Below, one piece after another: positions 1-7,730 of a stretch of DNA of 64,000 nt. The notes beneath the pieces are model-generated. The model saw only the letters and a program-made list of their open reading frames with translations, was not told where the DNA came from and searched no databases. How positions within the stretch are numbered: the stretch's first letter is position 1; each line of letters begins with the position of its first letter. The DNA comes from Rhodococcus sp. SMB37. GTDB taxonomy: Bacteria; Actinomycetota; Actinomycetes; Mycobacteriales; Mycobacteriaceae. Position numbers and translations under genes: made by a program. Location: positions 248,001 to 312,000 of the forward strand of contig NZ_SLVY01000002.1 in NCBI RefSeq assembly GCF_004345605.1. Reading direction: 5' to 3'.

Positions 1-1
1 G

Positions 2-256
<255 letters not shown>

Positions 257-290
257 CTTCCGTCTCGGCGGCCACCCGGCAGAAACACCG

Positions 291-330
291 AAGGGGCCGG
301 GACGCAACCTCGAGTGCGTCCCGGCCCCTT
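291..330. terminator. Bidirectional intrinsic terminator
   Basis: A perfect 16-bp inverted repeat (291-306 with 315-330) encloses an 8-base loop. Its ends give short T runs on both strands. It sits between the convergent TetR and DUF3107 genes and should serve both. Confidence 0.85.
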
Positions 331-344
331 CGTCGTGTGCGACG

Positions 345-575
345 TCAGTTCGCGGCGAAGCCCACCTTGCCGGCGGTACCGGGTCCGATGTCGACGTAGG
401 TGACCTTGGTGGCCTGCACGAGAACCTTGCGGCCCTTCTCGTCGACCAGCGCGAGCACGCCCTTGTTGCCGCCGTTCAGGGCATCGGTCACGAGCGCCTC
501 CACCTCGTCGGGTGTCTGTTCGCTGACGATGACGATTTCGCGCGGGCTGTCCGCGACACCGATCTTGACCTCCAC
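345..575 (-). CDS. DUF3107 domain protein (Rv3208A/TB9.4-like)
   Basis: A 76-residue acidic protein beginning MEVKIGVADSPREIV, which matches the actinobacterial DUF3107 family (TB9.4 in M. tuberculosis); the molecular role is unknown. The start is a GTG with a clear GGAGG six bases upstream. There is no signal peptide or membrane segment, so it should be cytosolic. It is a single-gene unit ending at the shared terminator, with the ferritin-like gene about 46 bp upstream on the same strand. Length is typical of the family. Confidence 0.85.
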   Translation of the reverse strand: MEVKIGVADSPREIVIVSEQTPDEVEALVTDALNGGNKGVLALVDEKGRKVLVQATKVTYVDIGPGTAGKVGFAAN

Positions 576-621
576 GAAAGACCTCCGAGATTCTCAGGCT
601 GAACTGCTTGTCCTCGCCAGG

Positions 622-1326
622 TTAATGCAAGCCGAGCACTGCCATCCGCTTGGCGTGTTCGACCTGCATGCGATCGATGAGCGCAGCGATGTTGGACAGG
701 TCTCCCGACGCAAGAATGACGAGTTCGGCGAGCTCCTCGCGTTGCGCGAGCACGTATTGGGCCTGTGTGATCGCCTCACCGAGCAGACGCCGGCCCCACA
801 ACATGAGCCGGTCCTTCTGCGTGCTGCTGCGTTCGACGACCGACCTGACCTCCTGCACCACGAACTCCGAGTGCCCGGTCTCGGCGAGCACTCCGCGCAC
901 CACGGTGGCAACCTGAGGATCGAGCATGTCGGCGATCTCACAGTAGAAATCGGCTGCGATTCCGTCGCCGACATAGGCCTTGACCAACGACTCGAGCCAC
1001 GTCGAGGGTGTCGTCGAGTCGTGGTAGGCGTCGAGCACCTGATGATAGGGCGCCATCGCCGTGTAGATATCCACGCCTCGCTCCTCGAGCGCTGTGCGCA
1101 AGATCTCGAAATGGCGCATCTCGGAGGCCGCCATCTGCGCGAACGCAACTTTCCCCTGCAGTGACGGCGAGAATTTGGCTTCGTCCGCGAGACGATAGAA
1201 CGCGGCGATCTCACCGGAGGCGAGCACCGAGAACAGCTCCGAGACACCGGGATGATCGGCTGGCAAGGGCGTCGCAGAGGGCGACAGGCGGGGTTCTGCG
1301 GCGGACGGCGACGTTTCGGCTCCCAT
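622..1326 (-). CDS. Ferritin-like fold protein of the MiaE-like family
   Basis: A 234-residue predicted four-helix di-iron protein. Paired E-x-x-H motifs are visible: EMRH near residue 75 and ETGH near residue 150, the usual carboxylate/histidine ligands of ferritin-like enzymes. It corresponds by context and sequence to Rv3210c, in the Pfam family resembling tRNA 2-methylthio-N6-isopentenyl adenosine hydroxylase (MiaE). Whether the actinobacterial members hydroxylate tRNA is not established, so I keep the name at family level. The first 20 residues are Ser/Ala/Pro rich and probably disordered. It is divergent from rhlE across about 230 bp. Confidence 0.8.
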   Translation of the reverse strand: MGAETSPSAAEPRLSPSATPLPADHPGVSELFSVLASGEIAAFYRLADEAKFSPSLQGKVAFAQMAASEMRHFEILRTALEERGVDIYTAMAPYHQVLDAYHDSTTPSTWLESLVKAYVGDGIAADFYCEIADMLDPQVATVVRGVLAETGHSEFVVQEVRSVVERSSTQKDRLMLWGRRLLGEAITQAQYVLAQREELAELVILASGDLSNIAALIDRMQVEHAKRMAVLGLH

Positions 1327-1370
1327 GACGACAAAGCGTAGTACTACCTCGTCGAATGCGCCCCTCGCGG

Positions 1371-1376
1371 TACAAT
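1371..1376 (+). promoter_or_regulatory. Candidate -10 box for rhlE
   Basis: TACAAT on the + strand in the divergent gap between the ferritin-like gene and rhlE. No convincing -35 box is visible. If used, it would give an rhlE leader of about 175 bases, in line with the long leaders common on DEAD-box helicase genes. Inference from the hexamer only. Confidence 0.3.
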
Positions 1377-1559
1377 GGGATCAGAAGACTGCGCATCGAG
1401 CCGCTCACCGTGGCCCGCGGTCTTCGACGATAATGTGCGCGCACCCGTTTGAGGATCGCTGCCGCGCTCGCGGGCCCCATCTTCAGGCTCGCGTGAATAC
1501 GCAGGCCGGTCGCCTTGTCCACCTCGTGCGTGCGTGCCGAGACCAGGAAGGCCAGACCC

Positions 1560-3227
1560 CTGAGCAAGATCACCATCGACCACGAAGACGATGCAAGCGA
1601 AAACACCGTCTCCGCGCAACTCGACGACACTCACATTGCCCCCACCTTCGCCGAACTCGGCGTCCGCGACGAAATCGTGCGCGCGCTGTCCGAAGCGGGT
1701 ATCGAACGCACCTTCGCCATCCAGGAACTGACGCTGCCGCTTGCACTCGCCGGCGACGACCTCATCGGCCAGGCCCGCACCGGCATGGGTAAGACCTTCG
1801 GCTTCGGCGTGCCACTGCTGCACCGGGTCACCACCGCCGCATCCGGCACCGCTCCACTCGACGGCACTCCGCGCGCGCTGGTCATCGTCCCGACCCGCGA
1901 ATTGTGCGTCCAGGTCACGCACGACCTCGAGAACGCATCGAAGTACCTCCCCGGCAGCGGCAAGAAGGGCCTCGAAGTCCTCGCCATCTACGGTGGCCGC
2001 CCCTACGAGCAGCAGATCGACCAGTTGAAGAAGGGCGTCGACGTCATCGTCGGCACCCCGGGCCGACTACTCGACCTCGCCAACCAGTCGCACCTGATCC
2101 TCGGAAAAATCGGCGTGCTCGTGATGGACGAGGCCGACGAGATGCTCGATCTGGGTTTCCTTCCCGACATCGAGCGGATCCTCGGGATGGTGCCCGACAA
2201 GCGCCAGACGATGCTGTTCTCGGCCACGATGCCCGGCCCGATCATCACCCTTGCGCGCACCTTCCTCACCCAGCCGACCCACATCCGCGCCGAGGAACCC
2301 CAGTCCTCCGCAGTCCACGAGCTCACCGATCAGCTCGTCTACCGGGCTCATGCGCTCGACAAGGCCGAACTGGTCGCTCGCATCCTGCAGGCCGAGGGCC
2401 GCGGCGCAACGATGATCTTCACCCGCACGAAGCGCACCGCGCAGAAGGTCGCCGACGAACTCGCAGATCGCGGCTTCGCTGTGGGTGCAGTCCACGGCGA
2501 TCTCGGTCAGATCGCGCGCGAGAAATCGCTCGGACGTTTCCGCGACGGCAAGATCGACGTTCTCGTCGCCACCGATGTCGCCGCACGTGGCATCGACATC
2601 GACGACGTCACCCACGTCATCAACTACCAGTGCCCCGAAGACGAGAAGACATACGTGCACCGGATCGGCCGCACGGGTCGTGCGGGTCGCACGGGCATCG
2701 CCGTAACCCTGGTCGACTGGGACGACATCCCGCGCTGGCAGCTCATCGACAAGGCTCTCGGCCTCGGAATGCCGGACCCGGTCGAGACGTACTCGAGCTC
2801 GCCGCACCTGTTCGAGGAGCTCAGCATCCCCGAGGGATCCGCGGGCCGTGTTCGCAAGCCCACGACGACCCGCACCGAGTCCGAGGGCGGATCGGGTGAG
2901 CGTCCAGCGCGTAGCGAAAGCTCGACACGACCCAAGCGCACCCGGACCCGTCGTCGCACCGTGCGCGGCAAGGTCGCCGGTACTACCGCCACAGGCACCG
3001 ACCAGGCGGATGCTCCCGCAACCGAGGCCCCGGCAGCGACGTCCAGCGCCGACGGTAACGCCGGCGACACCACCACCGACGGCACCGCCTCGCCCACCCG
3101 CCGGCGTCGCCGCCGGCGCCGCAATTCCGCCGAGAGCAATGCGGCATCGAACACCACAGCGGCGGACACCGGGTCATCGGACACTGCCGGCGTCAAGGAC
3201 GCAGTGTCGAGCAACTCGGCCCGCTAG
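1560..3227 (+). CDS. rhlE: DEAD-box ATP-dependent RNA helicase RhlE
   Basis: Unwinds RNA duplexes using ATP, with roles in RNA decay, ribosome assembly and cold adaptation. All core motifs are visible in order: Q-motif region, motif I ARTGMGKT, PTREL, GTPGR, motif II DEAD, SAT, the C-terminal RecA domain with ARGID, and motif VI HRIGRTGR. After about residue 415 comes a long low-complexity Arg/Ser/Thr tail with a run of eight Arg, probably an RNA-binding extension. The preferred start is a rare CTG at 1560, because AGGAAG ends nine bases before it and the product then begins (M)SKITID; a TTG at 1515 lacks a good ribosome-binding site. The next gene starts 5 bp after the stop, so the two are probably cotranscribed. 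Confidence 0.9.
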   Translation: MSKITIDHEDDASENTVSAQLDDTHIAPTFAELGVRDEIVRALSEAGIERTFAIQELTLPLALAGDDLIGQARTGMGKTFGFGVPLLHRVTTAASGTAPLDGTPRALVIVPTRELCVQVTHDLENASKYLPGSGKKGLEVLAIYGGRPYEQQIDQLKKGVDVIVGTPGRLLDLANQSHLILGKIGVLVMDEADEMLDLGFLPDIERILGMVPDKRQTMLFSATMPGPIITLARTFLTQPTHIRAEEPQSSAVHELTDQLVYRAHALDKAELVARILQAEGRGATMIFTRTKRTAQKVADELADRGFAVGAVHGDLGQIAREKSLGRFRDGKIDVLVATDVAARGIDIDDVTHVINYQCPEDEKTYVHRIGRTGRAGRTGIAVTLVDWDDIPRWQLIDKALGLGMPDPVETYSSSPHLFEELSIPEGSAGRVRKPTTTRTESEGGSGERPARSESSTRPKRTRTRRRTVRGKVAGTTATGTDQADAPATEAPAATSSADGNAGDTTTDGTASPTRRRRRRRRNSAESNAASNTTAADTGSSDTAGVKDAVSSNSAR

Positions 3228-3231
3228 CCAC

Positions 3232-4464
3232 GTGCCTGTGCCCGAGCGTCGCACGCGGGCGGATCTGATCGTTGCAGCGGTACTCGTCGTCGCCGTCCTG
3301 GTGGCGGCGTGTGTCGTGTGGTTGCGATCGGATGCACGCGGCACCACGTCGATCACCTGGGACGGGTCGGCCACCGCCCCTCCTGTCGCGGAGTCCGTGC
3401 CCGACACCCTCGAAGAGTCGTGGCGCGCTCCGAGTTCGGCGACGGCACATGCCGTCGTGATCGCCGACACCGTTGCCACGGCCGACGGTGACACCGTCGT
3501 CGGCCGCGACCTGCGGACGGGGGCCGAGCGGTGGAGCTACCGACGCGACCGGCCGCTGTGCGCAGCGATCGGCGCCTGGGGCTCCGTCGTGTCGGTCTTC
3601 AACGATCCACGCGGATGCGGGCAGGTGACAGCGCTCGACGCAGCCACCGGTGCACGGGGTGCGCAACGTTCGAGCGACACCGACAGCGAGGTGCGTCTTG
3701 TCGACACAGGGACGCACCTGATCGCGCTCGGTGACACCCGCCTGGAGGTGTGGCGATCGGATCTGGTGCGCACGGTCGAATACGGCCGGGTCGACGCGCC
3801 CGTCAACCCCAATGCACAGCCCCGCAGCGGCTGCGTCCTCCGGTCGGCGGACGCCGACGACAGTCACCTCGCGGTGCTCGAACAATGCGCCAGGGAACCG
3901 GGCGGGCGGCTGACGTTGCTCGATACCACTCCAGAGGACAGCCAGAAGCCCGAAGAGTTCGCATCCTCGATCCTGCCTGCCGCGGTACCGGACGGCGACG
4001 CGCAGATCGTCGCAGTGGTCGACGATCACACCGCCGTCTATCTTCCGCCCGGTCCGGACGGCGGTGCACGCCTCGAGGTGTTCGATGCTTCGGGTTCCGC
4101 CGTCGACCGGCACGAGTTGCCGCAGGTAGCCGGGCCCGACGCGGCCACCGGCCCGGCGGACGGATTCGACGATCTGCTCCTGTGGTGGACAGGCACAGAC
4201 ACCGTCGCACTCGACACCGAGGATTTCAGGCCGCTCTGGACCGTCGAGAGCACGCTCGGGCGCGGCTCCCGGATGGCAGGATCAGTGCTGCTACCGATCG
4301 ACGACGCGATCGCCGTGGTCGACCCCGCGACAGGCGAGATTTCTCGGACGATCGACGTCGACCGTGATACGGACACGACGGTCTCGTTGTCCGTCGCCGG
4401 CGACACGGTCCTCGAACAACGAGGCGACGATGTGGTCGCGCTGACGGAGGTGGGCACGCAGTGA
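3232..4464 (+). CDS. Membrane-anchored PQQ-like beta-propeller protein (Rv3212-like)
   Basis: About 410 residues. An N-terminal positive patch and a strongly hydrophobic segment (about residues 12-33) form a signal-anchor. The extracytoplasmic remainder contains repeated blocks such as GRDLRTGAERW and DPATGEI, typical of PQQ-like or quinoprotein beta-propellers, though catalytic residues cannot be identified. The start is GTG 3232 (GTG 3238 is also possible), 5 bp after rhlE, so translation is probably coupled. It occupies the position of Rv3212, described as an Ala/Val-rich protein paired with RhlE. The function is unknown; a scaffold role at the membrane is a guess. Confidence 0.75.
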   Translation: MPVPERRTRADLIVAAVLVVAVLVAACVVWLRSDARGTTSITWDGSATAPPVAESVPDTLEESWRAPSSATAHAVVIADTVATADGDTVVGRDLRTGAERWSYRRDRPLCAAIGAWGSVVSVFNDPRGCGQVTALDAATGARGAQRSSDTDSEVRLVDTGTHLIALGDTRLEVWRSDLVRTVEYGRVDAPVNPNAQPRSGCVLRSADADDSHLAVLEQCAREPGGRLTLLDTTPEDSQKPEEFASSILPAAVPDGDAQIVAVVDDHTAVYLPPGPDGGARLEVFDASGSAVDRHELPQVAGPDAATGPADGFDDLLLWWTGTDTVALDTEDFRPLWTVESTLGRGSRMAGSVLLPIDDAIAVVDPATGEISRTIDVDRDTDTTVSLSVAGDTVLEQRGDDVVALTEVGTQ

Positions 4465-4489
4465 ACGGGTCCGCTGGACCCTTCGCTTG

Positions 4490-5290
4490 CTAGGCCTCGG
4501 CCTGGACCGCAAGCGTGACCGGCGCGGCACCGTCCGTCCAGCACGCCAGCAGGTTCTCTGCGAGTTCCCGATAGGCCTGCGCGCCCTTGTTCTTACGTCC
4601 GGACAGGACCGTCGCACCCGACGCCGACGCTTCCGCGAACCGCACGGTCCGCGGAATCGGTGGCGCGAGGACGGGCAGGTCGTACCGATCGGACACATCG
4701 GCGAGCACATCCCGGCTGTGCGTCGTCCGCGCGTCATACAAGGTGGGTAGGGCGCCGAGCATCTCCAGATCGGGATTGGTGATCTGCTTGACCTCGTCGA
4801 CCGTGCGCAGCAACTGCCCGACGCCTCGGTGAGCGAGGGTCTCGCATTGCAACGGCACCAGGACCGATCGGGCGGCGGTCAGTCCGTTGAGGGTGAGCAC
4901 ACCGAGTGAAGGCGGGCAATCAACGATGACGATGTCGTAATCGTCCTCGACGACTGCGAGAGCGCGTTTGAGGGCGTATTCCCGCCCGGGACGCATCAGC
5001 AACAGCGCTTCCGCACCGGCGAGATCGATCGTCGCCGGTAGTAGGACCAGACCCTCCCCCGTCTCGATGAGCACGTCCGCGATGTCGACGTCACCCATGA
5101 GCACGTCGTGCACGGACCGCTCGAGCCGATCCGGGTTGTGCCCCAGGGAGAACGTCAGACAGCCTTGCGGGTCGAGATCGACCACGAGGACACGTTGCCC
5201 GAGACCCACCAGGGCAGCGCCCAGTGACGCGACGGTGGTCGTCTTCGCGACGCCACCTTTCTGATTTGCCACCGCAAGTACTGTTGCCAC
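4490..5290 (-). CDS. ParA/Soj-like ATPase (Rv3213c-like)
   Basis: A 266-residue deviant Walker ATPase. The P-loop KGGVAKTTT has the ParA signature lysine, and VIVDCPPSLG forms Walker B. It is not next to a parB gene, so it is an orphan ParA-like protein rather than the oriC partition protein. I chose the GTG at 5290 because GAGGA lies seven bases upstream; an ATG six codons further upstream (5308) has no ribosome-binding site. The membrane beta-propeller gene converges on its 3' end. Related proteins position cargo through ATP-dependent nucleoid binding; the cargo here is unknown. Confidence 0.85.
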   Translation of the reverse strand: MATVLAVANQKGGVAKTTTVASLGAALVGLGQRVLVVDLDPQGCLTFSLGHNPDRLERSVHDVLMGDVDIADVLIETGEGLVLLPATIDLAGAEALLLMRPGREYALKRALAVVEDDYDIVIVDCPPSLGVLTLNGLTAARSVLVPLQCETLAHRGVGQLLRTVDEVKQITNPDLEMLGALPTLYDARTTHSRDVLADVSDRYDLPVLAPPIPRTVRFAEASASGATVLSGRKNKGAQAYRELAENLLACWTDGAAPVTLAVQAEA

Positions 5291-5400
5291 GCGTCGATCC
5301 TCGCTCATAGCGGCAGCCCGCGCGAGACTTGACGCATACACGGCTGCCCGCGTGTGTCGCCGGTACGCCGATCGACACGACCGCAGGAGGTATTCCGCCC

Positions 5401-5708
5401 GTGATCCGCCGCGCCCGCCCCGGCGACATCGCCGCATCACCGACCTGATCTACGCCCTCGCAGAGTACGAACATGCGCGAGAGCTGTGCACGGTTGTTCC
5501 GGAGCACCGAGGTGCGGGACACGGGCGCAGCTTGCTTGCGGCTCTCGCCCACGAATGCGTGGAACGCGATTACACACGGCTGAGTTGGTCTGTGCTGGAC
5601 TGGAATGAACCGTCCATCGGTTTCTACCGGTCGCTGGGCGCGGAGTCCCAGGACGAGTGGACAACCTTCCGGCTCAGTGGAGAGGCATTACGTGCGCTCG
5701 GAACCTGA
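5401..5708 (+). pseudogene. Decayed GNAT acetyltransferase (Rv3216-like position)
   Basis: The N-terminus from GTG 5401 (VIRRARPGDIAA) and the C-terminus (PEHRGAGHGRSLLAAL, then WSVLDWNEPSIGFYRSLGA) are clearly from a GNAT N-acetyltransferase. They are in different frames: one base is missing near 5430-5436. In addition, the text jumps from AEYEHARELCTV straight to PEHRGAG, so some 50 residues of central sheet that family members normally have between these motifs are gone. The acetyl-CoA loop (RGAGHG) survives but the fold cannot be complete. It stands where M. tuberculosis has the GNAT gene Rv3216. The 3' end overlaps the convergent membrane gene by 21 bp. Confidence 0.75.
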
Positions 5709-6155
5709 ACCGCTGCTGGTGTCTGTGTCTGCATCCGGCGGTGAGTCGGGCGCATAGTCCTGCGCGAGCCATCCCGTCGTCGCCGGTGCGAACAACAACA
5801 CCAAGGCCGGAACAACGATCACGGCCATCAGTGCCCCGAGCACGGGCTGATGCGAGTCTGTGAGCAGCGACCACACGACCGGCAGCAGAAGGATCTGCGC
5901 GACGACCGCCACCGCCCTGCCCCAACGCGCCCCCCGCAGCAATGCGATGCCCGCGGCAAGGACGCCACCGAACAACAGCGCCAGCCACAACGCGAAGCCG
6001 TATCCGTTGGTCACCGACTGGTCGTGTTCACCCGATGCGGCCCGAAAGATCGAGTACACCGCGAACCCCATTGCCACAACGCCCTCGAGTACAACGAGTA
6101 TGCCGGCGATACGGACCGTCGACGGAATGGCGCTGCGGGAAGATTCGGTGGTCAC
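5688..6155 (-). CDS. Small four-helix membrane protein (Rv3217c-like)
   Basis: A 155-residue integral membrane protein. Four hydrophobic segments are visible (about residues 14-35, 50-72, 78-97 and 102-125), followed by an acidic Ser/Asp-rich cytoplasmic tail. The start is GTG 6155, giving MTTESSRSAIP before the first helix; the longer reading frame upstream lacks a credible start. No enzymatic motifs are seen. It is divergent from the lipid kinase gene with only 47 bp between them, too little for long regulatory regions. The function is unknown; the position matches Rv3217c. Confidence 0.7.
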   Translation of the reverse strand: MTTESSRSAIPSTVRIAGILVVLEGVVAMGFAVYSIFRAASGEHDQSVTNGYGFALWLALLFGGVLAAGIALLRGARWGRAVAVVAQILLLPVVWSLLTDSHQPVLGALMAVIVVPALVLLFAPATTGWLAQDYAPDSPPDADTDTSSGSGSERT

Positions 6156-6202
6156 CCGGCCAGCGTAGTGGACCCGGGAAAGACCACTTAGGCTGATGTT
6201 CC

Positions 6203-7165
6203 GTGCGCGCACTGCTGATCGTGAATCCCAACGCGACGACGACCACACCGGCCGGTCGCGACCGGCTCGCTCACGCTCTGGCAGGCCGGGTCGCGCTGAC
6301 CGTGGCGCACACGACTCACCGCGGGCACGCAGCGGAGCTGGCCCGATCGGCGCACGCCGACGGTATGGACGTGGTCATCGCGCACGGCGGTGACGGCACG
6401 GTCAACGAGATCGTCAACGGAATGCTCGGCGAACCGTCCCCGCGTGCCGCAGATCCGTCGATGCCGTTGCTCGCCGTGGTTCCGGGTGGTTCGGCGAATG
6501 TGTTCGCGCGCTCGTTGGGAATCGCCGCCGATCCGATGGAGGCCACCGAGCAGCTGCTGACTCTGCTCTCTCAGCGGGCCCGACGCCGGATCGGGCTCGG
6601 ATTCTGCGAAGACCGCTGGTTCGTCTTCAACGCGGGTCTGGGACTCGACGCCCAGGTGTGTGAGGCCATCGACCTGTCCCGGGCCTCCGGGAAGAGGGTC
6701 ACCACCGCGCGTTACGTGCGGCACTCCGTCAAGCAGTTCTTCGAATCGAAGAGGGTGGAGCCCGCGCTGACACTCGAGATTCCCGGCCGCGATCCTGCCG
6801 AGGGTGTCTACTACGCATTCGTGTCGAACTCGAGTCCGTGGACCTTCCTCGACGAGCGTCCGGTGCACACCAATCCCGGCACGTCGTTCGACACCGGGCT
6901 GGGTGTGTTCGCCATGACCACCACGCGGGTGGTACCGAGCCTTCGAGTGGTGCGTCAATTGCTGGCACGGCACGGCGAACCCGAATCCCCACATCTGATA
7001 CGTATCGACGACACCCCGCGGGTACGGGCACTATCGACGCGACCGATCGGACTCCAGGTCGACGGCGATTACTTGGGAATGCGTACGGACGTCGAATTCG
7101 TATCCGTTCCGGACTTACTGGACGTAGTGGCTCCCGCGTCAGAATCCAAGCGGGTAATTCTGTGA
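6203..7165 (+). CDS. Diacylglycerol/lipid kinase family protein (Rv3218-like)
   Basis: A 320-residue member of the DAGK_cat/LCB5 family, which phosphorylates lipid alcohols such as diacylglycerol with ATP. The catalytic-domain signature GGDGTVNEIVNG is near residue 70, and the nucleotide-loop segment PGGSANVFARSLG follows around residue 95. The C-terminal half is the usual beta-sandwich. It starts with GTG at 6203. The exact substrate cannot be read from sequence; recycling of diacylglycerol or a polyprenyl or inositol lipid is possible. It is followed by a 224-bp gap and whiB1. Confidence 0.85.
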   Translation: MRALLIVNPNATTTTPAGRDRLAHALAGRVALTVAHTTHRGHAAELARSAHADGMDVVIAHGGDGTVNEIVNGMLGEPSPRAADPSMPLLAVVPGGSANVFARSLGIAADPMEATEQLLTLLSQRARRRIGLGFCEDRWFVFNAGLGLDAQVCEAIDLSRASGKRVTTARYVRHSVKQFFESKRVEPALTLEIPGRDPAEGVYYAFVSNSSPWTFLDERPVHTNPGTSFDTGLGVFAMTTTRVVPSLRVVRQLLARHGEPESPHLIRIDDTPRVRALSTRPIGLQVDGDYLGMRTDVEFVSVPDLLDVVAPASESKRVIL

Positions 7166-7171
7166 TTCGTC

Positions 7172-7197
7172 TTACATCTCCGCTGGCCAGGATGTAA
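7172..7197. repeat. Dyad TTACATC-N12-GATGTAA
   Basis: Perfect 7-bp arms (7172-7178 and 7191-7197) lie a few bases after the lipid kinase stop and about 190 bp before whiB1. An A run rather than a T run follows on the + strand, so it is a poor terminator for the lipid kinase. It could be a protein-binding site or an RNA hairpin; I cannot decide. Confidence 0.4.
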
Positions 7198-7282
7198 AAA
7201 TGTACTTCGAGAACAACGCGGCATCAATGCCGGCGTGAGCTTCCCCACGGTCGTGGTCGATTCTATTGACTTCACGCTCGTT

Positions 7283-7298
7283 CGTGAAAGCATTCACA
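7283..7298. promoter_or_regulatory. CRP/Cmr-type operator upstream of whiB1
   Basis: The sequence CGTGA-N6-TCACA matches nine of ten positions of the actinobacterial CRP consensus TGTGA-N6-TCACA. It lies about 100 bp before the whiB1 start. M. tuberculosis whiB1 is known to be controlled by the cAMP receptor protein from such sites, so conservation of function is a reasonable inference. Confidence 0.65.
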
Positions 7299-7389
7299 AG
7301 TAACTCCGCGGAAATACTTCGCGACTCCAGCATGAACTCGATAAGACCATCATCCGGTGCGCGCAGCACCATCGAAGGAGAGTAGAAGC

Positions 7390-7644
7390 ATGGACTGGCG
7401 CCACAAGGCCATCTGCCGCGACGAGGATCCGGAACTGTTCTTCCCTGTGGGAAACAGCGGCCCGGCGCTCGCGCAGATCGCCGATGCCAAGCTCGTGTGC
7501 AACCGCTGCCCGGTCACCACCGAGTGCCTCTCGTGGGCTCTCGAGTCCGGCCAGGATGCAGGCGTGTGGGGCGGCATGAGCGAGGACGAGCGCCGCGCAC
7601 TCAAGCGTCGCAACGCCCGGACCCGGGCACGCACCGCCGTCTGA
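7390..7644 (+). CDS. whiB1: WhiB1 iron-sulfur transcription factor
   Basis: An 84-residue Wbl protein that binds a [4Fe-4S] cluster and the primary sigma factor; the mycobacterial homologue is essential and responds to nitric oxide. The four cluster cysteines are C9, C37, C40 and C46, with the C-x2-C-x5-C spacing intact. The GVWGG turn and a basic C-terminal tail (LKRRNARTRARTAV) for DNA contact follow. The start ATG 7390 has a good GAAGGAG upstream. It is a single-gene unit flanked by a CRP-type box and a strong terminator. Confidence 0.95.
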   Translation: MDWRHKAICRDEDPELFFPVGNSGPALAQIADAKLVCNRCPVTTECLSWALESGQDAGVWGGMSEDERRALKRRNARTRARTAV

Positions 7645-7680
7645 CGTAGCACCTGTGTGAGGCATCGAAGTCGACGCACG

Positions 7681-7706
7681 GCCCGGCACCACTTCGGGTG
7701 CCGGGC
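7681..7706 (+). terminator. Intrinsic terminator of whiB1
   Basis: 10-bp GC arms GCCCGGCACC and GGTGCCGGGC are separated by a six-base loop and followed by CTTTGTG on the + strand. It lies between the convergent whiB1 and pdtaS genes. Confidence 0.8.
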
Positions 7707-7730
7707 CTTTGTGCGTCTTGGTCTTCGTCG

